From NCBI GenBank assembly GCA_024280945.1, contig JAMXLO010000101.1, positions 1 through 46,847 of the forward strand: a stretch of DNA of 46,847 bases, written 5' to 3'. This document shows, piece after piece, positions 44,863-46,847 of this stretch; the stretch's first letter is position 1, and each line of letters begins with the position of its first letter. Both the position numbers and the translations under genes were made by a program. This stretch comes from Acetobacteraceae bacterium (GTDB taxonomy: Bacteria; Pseudomonadota; Alphaproteobacteria; Acetobacterales; Acetobacteraceae). The notes beneath the pieces are model-generated. The model was not told the DNA's origin and searched no databases. It saw only the letters and a list, made by a program, of their open reading frames with translations.

Positions 44863-46847
44863 CTATTCAGCGGCAGGTTGCATCACCGGCAGGGCACGGC
44901 GGGCACGCACCGCAGCGCCGACGCGCCAGCGACGATCGCTCAGCGACACGAGGCCGCCAAACGCCATGATCACGGCGCCGATCCAGATCCACGGCACCAG
45001 CGGCTTCCAGTAGGCACGAATGGTCCAGTTGCCGGACTGATCGCCCTCCCCCAGAGCGATGTAGAGGTCGGACAGCAGATTTGTGCGGATGGCTGTGTTG
45101 CTGGTGGTCTGTTGCTGCAACGGGAAGAACCGGCGCTCCGGGTGCACCACGGCGATGGTCCGGCCGTTGCGTTTGATTTCCACGGTCGCGTCGTCCGCGA
45201 TGTAGTTCGGACCCGGCAGTCGCCGAACATCGGCGAGGTGCAGCGTGTAGCCGCCGACATGCAGGTCGCTGCCGACGCGCACGGTCTCGATCGCCTCCAC
45301 ATCGAAGGCGGACGCGGAGAACCCGGCGATCGACACCGCCAGGCCGAAATGCGCGAAGGTCATGCCATAGGCGGCGCGCGGCAGATGGATCGCACGACGC
45401 ATGCTGTCGGCGAGCGGCAGGCGGAACAGGCGGACCCGGTCGGCCCATTCCACGAACACCGCCGCCCCAGTCCAGGCCGCCAGGCCGAAACCCAATACGG
45501 CCAGCACGGGACCACCATGCGTAACATAGAAAGCGACCAGCACGACGACCGCTGCAGCCATGTAGGCGACCCACACCCGCTGCAACGCGCCCAGCAGGTC
45601 ACCGCGCTTCCACGACAGCAGCGGACCAATGCCGACGGCCAGAATCATCGGCACCATCAGCGGCACAAAGGTGCGATTGAAAAACGGAAACCCGACCGAC
45701 AGCTTTGGGCCACCGACGGCGTCGAGAAACAGCGGATAAAGCGTGCCGAGAAACACAGTGGCGCAGCCGCAGGACAGAATCAGATTGTTCAGCACAAGCG
45801 CCCCTTCGCGCGAAATCGGCGCGAACAATCCACCGCCTTTCAGTGCCGGTGCACGCACCGCATAAAGCGTCAGTGAACCGCCGATCGCGATCAAGAGCAG
45901 CAGCAGAATGAAGGTGCCGCGCGAGGGATCGGTGGCGAACGCGTGCACCGAGGTCAGCACGCCCGAGCGCACCAGGAAGGTCCCGACCAGCGACAGCGAA
46001 AAGGTGATGATCGCCAGCAGGATGGTCCAGCTTTTCATCGTATCGCGTTTTTCGACGACGATGGAAGAGTGGATCAGCGCGGTGCCGACCAGCCATGGCA
46101 TAAAGCTGGCGTTCTCGACCGGATCCCAGAACCACCAGCCGCCCCAGCCAAGCGTGTAATAGGCCCACCAACTGCCCATCGCGATGCCGACGGTAAGAAA
46201 GCACCAGGATGCCAGCGTCCAGGGGCGCACCCAGCGTGCCCAGGCGGCGTCCACCCTGCCCTCGATAAGCGCGGCGACGGCGAAGGAGAAGCCGACCGAG
46301 AAGCCGACATAGCCCAGGTAGAGGAACGGCGGATGGAACGCGAGGCCAGGATCCTGCAGTACCGGGTTGAGTCCACGTCCATTCGGCAGAGGCGGCCAGG
46401 TGCGCAGGAACGGGTTCGAGGTCAGCAGGATGAAGAGCAGAAACCCAGCGGCGATCATACCCTGCACCGACAGGACGCGGGCGCGCAGGTCGGGCGGAAG
46501 GTTGCCGGAGAACAGCGCCAACGCCGCGCTGCACACGCCGAGCATGAAGACCCACAGCAGCATGGAGCCCTCGTGGTTTCCCCACACGCCGGTGATCTTG
46601 TAGAGCAGCGGCTTATCGGTATGGCTGTTCTCCACCACGTTGAGCACGGAGAAGTCGCTCGAGACATGCAGCCAGACCAGACAGCCGAACGAGATCGCCA
46701 CTAGTACGAACTGCATGAAGGCAGCTGGCCGGTCGACATGCATCCAGGCCACATCATTGCGGGCCGCGCCCACCAGCGGAATGATCGCCTGAGCTGCCGC
46801 CACGAACAGCGCCAGGATCAGTGCAAAATGTCCGAATTCAGCGACCA
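44863..46847 (-). CDS. ccmF: haem lyase subunit CcmF (start codon one base beyond the window)
   Basis: A multispan inner-membrane protein of the CcmF/CcmH haem ligation complex that attaches haem to apocytochrome c. It has about 15 hydrophobic segments and the haem-handling WWD motif (GWGGWWFWDPVENASFMPWL). It also has the P-loop-like FLVRSGVLTSVHAFATDPSR and a C-terminal periplasmic domain. The frame runs to the window edge and reads VAEFGHFALILALFVAAAQ. The last two bases give TG, so the family's usual MVAEFGHF start would need just one A at 46848. Effectively the whole gene is present, at about 661 residues. Confidence 0.95.
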   Translation of the reverse strand, partial: VAEFGHFALILALFVAAAQAIIPLVGAARNDVAWMHVDRPAAFMQFVLVAISFGCLVWLHVSSDFSVLNVVENSHTDKPLLYKITGVWGNHEGSMLLWVFMLGVCSAALALFSGNLPPDLRARVLSVQGMIAAGFLLFILLTSNPFLRTWPPLPNGRGLNPVLQDPGLAFHPPFLYLGYVGFSVGFSFAVAALIEGRVDAAWARWVRPWTLASWCFLTVGIAMGSWWAYYTLGWGGWWFWDPVENASFMPWLVGTALIHSSIVVEKRDTMKSWTILLAIITFSLSLVGTFLVRSGVLTSVHAFATDPSRGTFILLLLLIAIGGSLTLYAVRAPALKGGGLFAPISREGALVLNNLILSCGCATVFLGTLYPLFLDAVGGPKLSVGFPFFNRTFVPLMVPMILAVGIGPLLSWKRGDLLGALQRVWVAYMAAAVVVLVAFYVTHGGPVLAVLGFGLAAWTGAAVFVEWADRVRLFRLPLADSMRRAIHLPRAAYGMTFAHFGLAVSIAGFSASAFDVEAIETVRVGSDLHVGGYTLHLADVRRLPGPNYIADDATVEIKRNGRTIAVVHPERRFFPLQQQTTSNTAIRTNLLSDLYIALGEGDQSGNWTIRAYWKPLVPWIWIGAVIMAFGGLVSLSDRRWRVGAAVRARRALPVMQPAAE

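Noticed and set aside
44878-45876. Plus-strand open frame (332 residues) opposite ccmF
   Set aside because: Histidine/arginine/glutamine-rich shadow of a recognisable haem lyase gene.

Overview
The window is a gene-dense, GC-rich bacterial chromosome segment. Gene content fits an alphaproteobacterium, perhaps an Acetobacteraceae/Rhodospirillales-type organism: a ccmF-ccmG-ccmH-ccmI cytochrome c maturation operon, cydDC, a complete branched-chain amino acid ABC core, an MHS transporter, a poly-HAMP hybrid kinase and a two-domain NAD synthetase. The placement rests on content and style only. I see no rRNA, tRNA, CRISPR array, insertion sequence or prophage.

Layout. 1-1687 (minus): a GNAT acetyltransferase, a cupin-like protein and an EamA transporter (cut by the left edge) form an operon. 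It diverges from 1763-4486 (plus): WYL regulator, DUF1330 protein, crotonase and a radical SAM/SPASM-like protein, packed with overlaps or near-zero gaps. A perfect inverted repeat lies in the shared promoter region. 4490-5671: YqgE/AlgH and a divergent Prx5-type peroxiredoxin. 5737-10864 (minus): NAD synthetase and a 1001-residue TPR/GT2/GT4 glycosyltransferase. 11048-14381 (plus): UPF0391 small membrane protein, CBS-pair protein, an unknown protein and a large alpha/beta hydrolase. 14388-15967: a fibronectin type III protein with a puzzling start, then a decayed NHL-repeat fragment.

15979-20078: an unrecognised coiled-coil protein diverges from a DUF1499 lipoprotein and an SbmA/YddA-like ABC transporter, followed by an OmpA-like protein. 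20122-23853: a helix-turn-helix/citrate synthase fusion diverges from a stand-alone citrate synthase paralogue across a short spacer holding a perfect 14-bp palindrome; an MHS transporter follows convergently. 23944-41048 is one long minus-strand run. In transcription order it holds a 2103-residue poly-HAMP hybrid kinase, a REC-HK-REC kinase, livH-livM-livG-livF without a binding protein, cydD-cydC, a small OmpA-like protein and recQ.

41265-46847 (minus): ccmF (its presumed start codon lies one base outside the right edge), ccmG, ccmH and ccmI with translational-coupling overlaps, then a VOC protein and a DUF2147 protein. The most interesting units are the WYL/DUF1330/crotonase/radical SAM operon, the HTH-citrate synthase pair with its palindrome, and the poly-HAMP kinase with its regular 276-bp coding repeats next to a second hybrid kinase and an ABC transporter.
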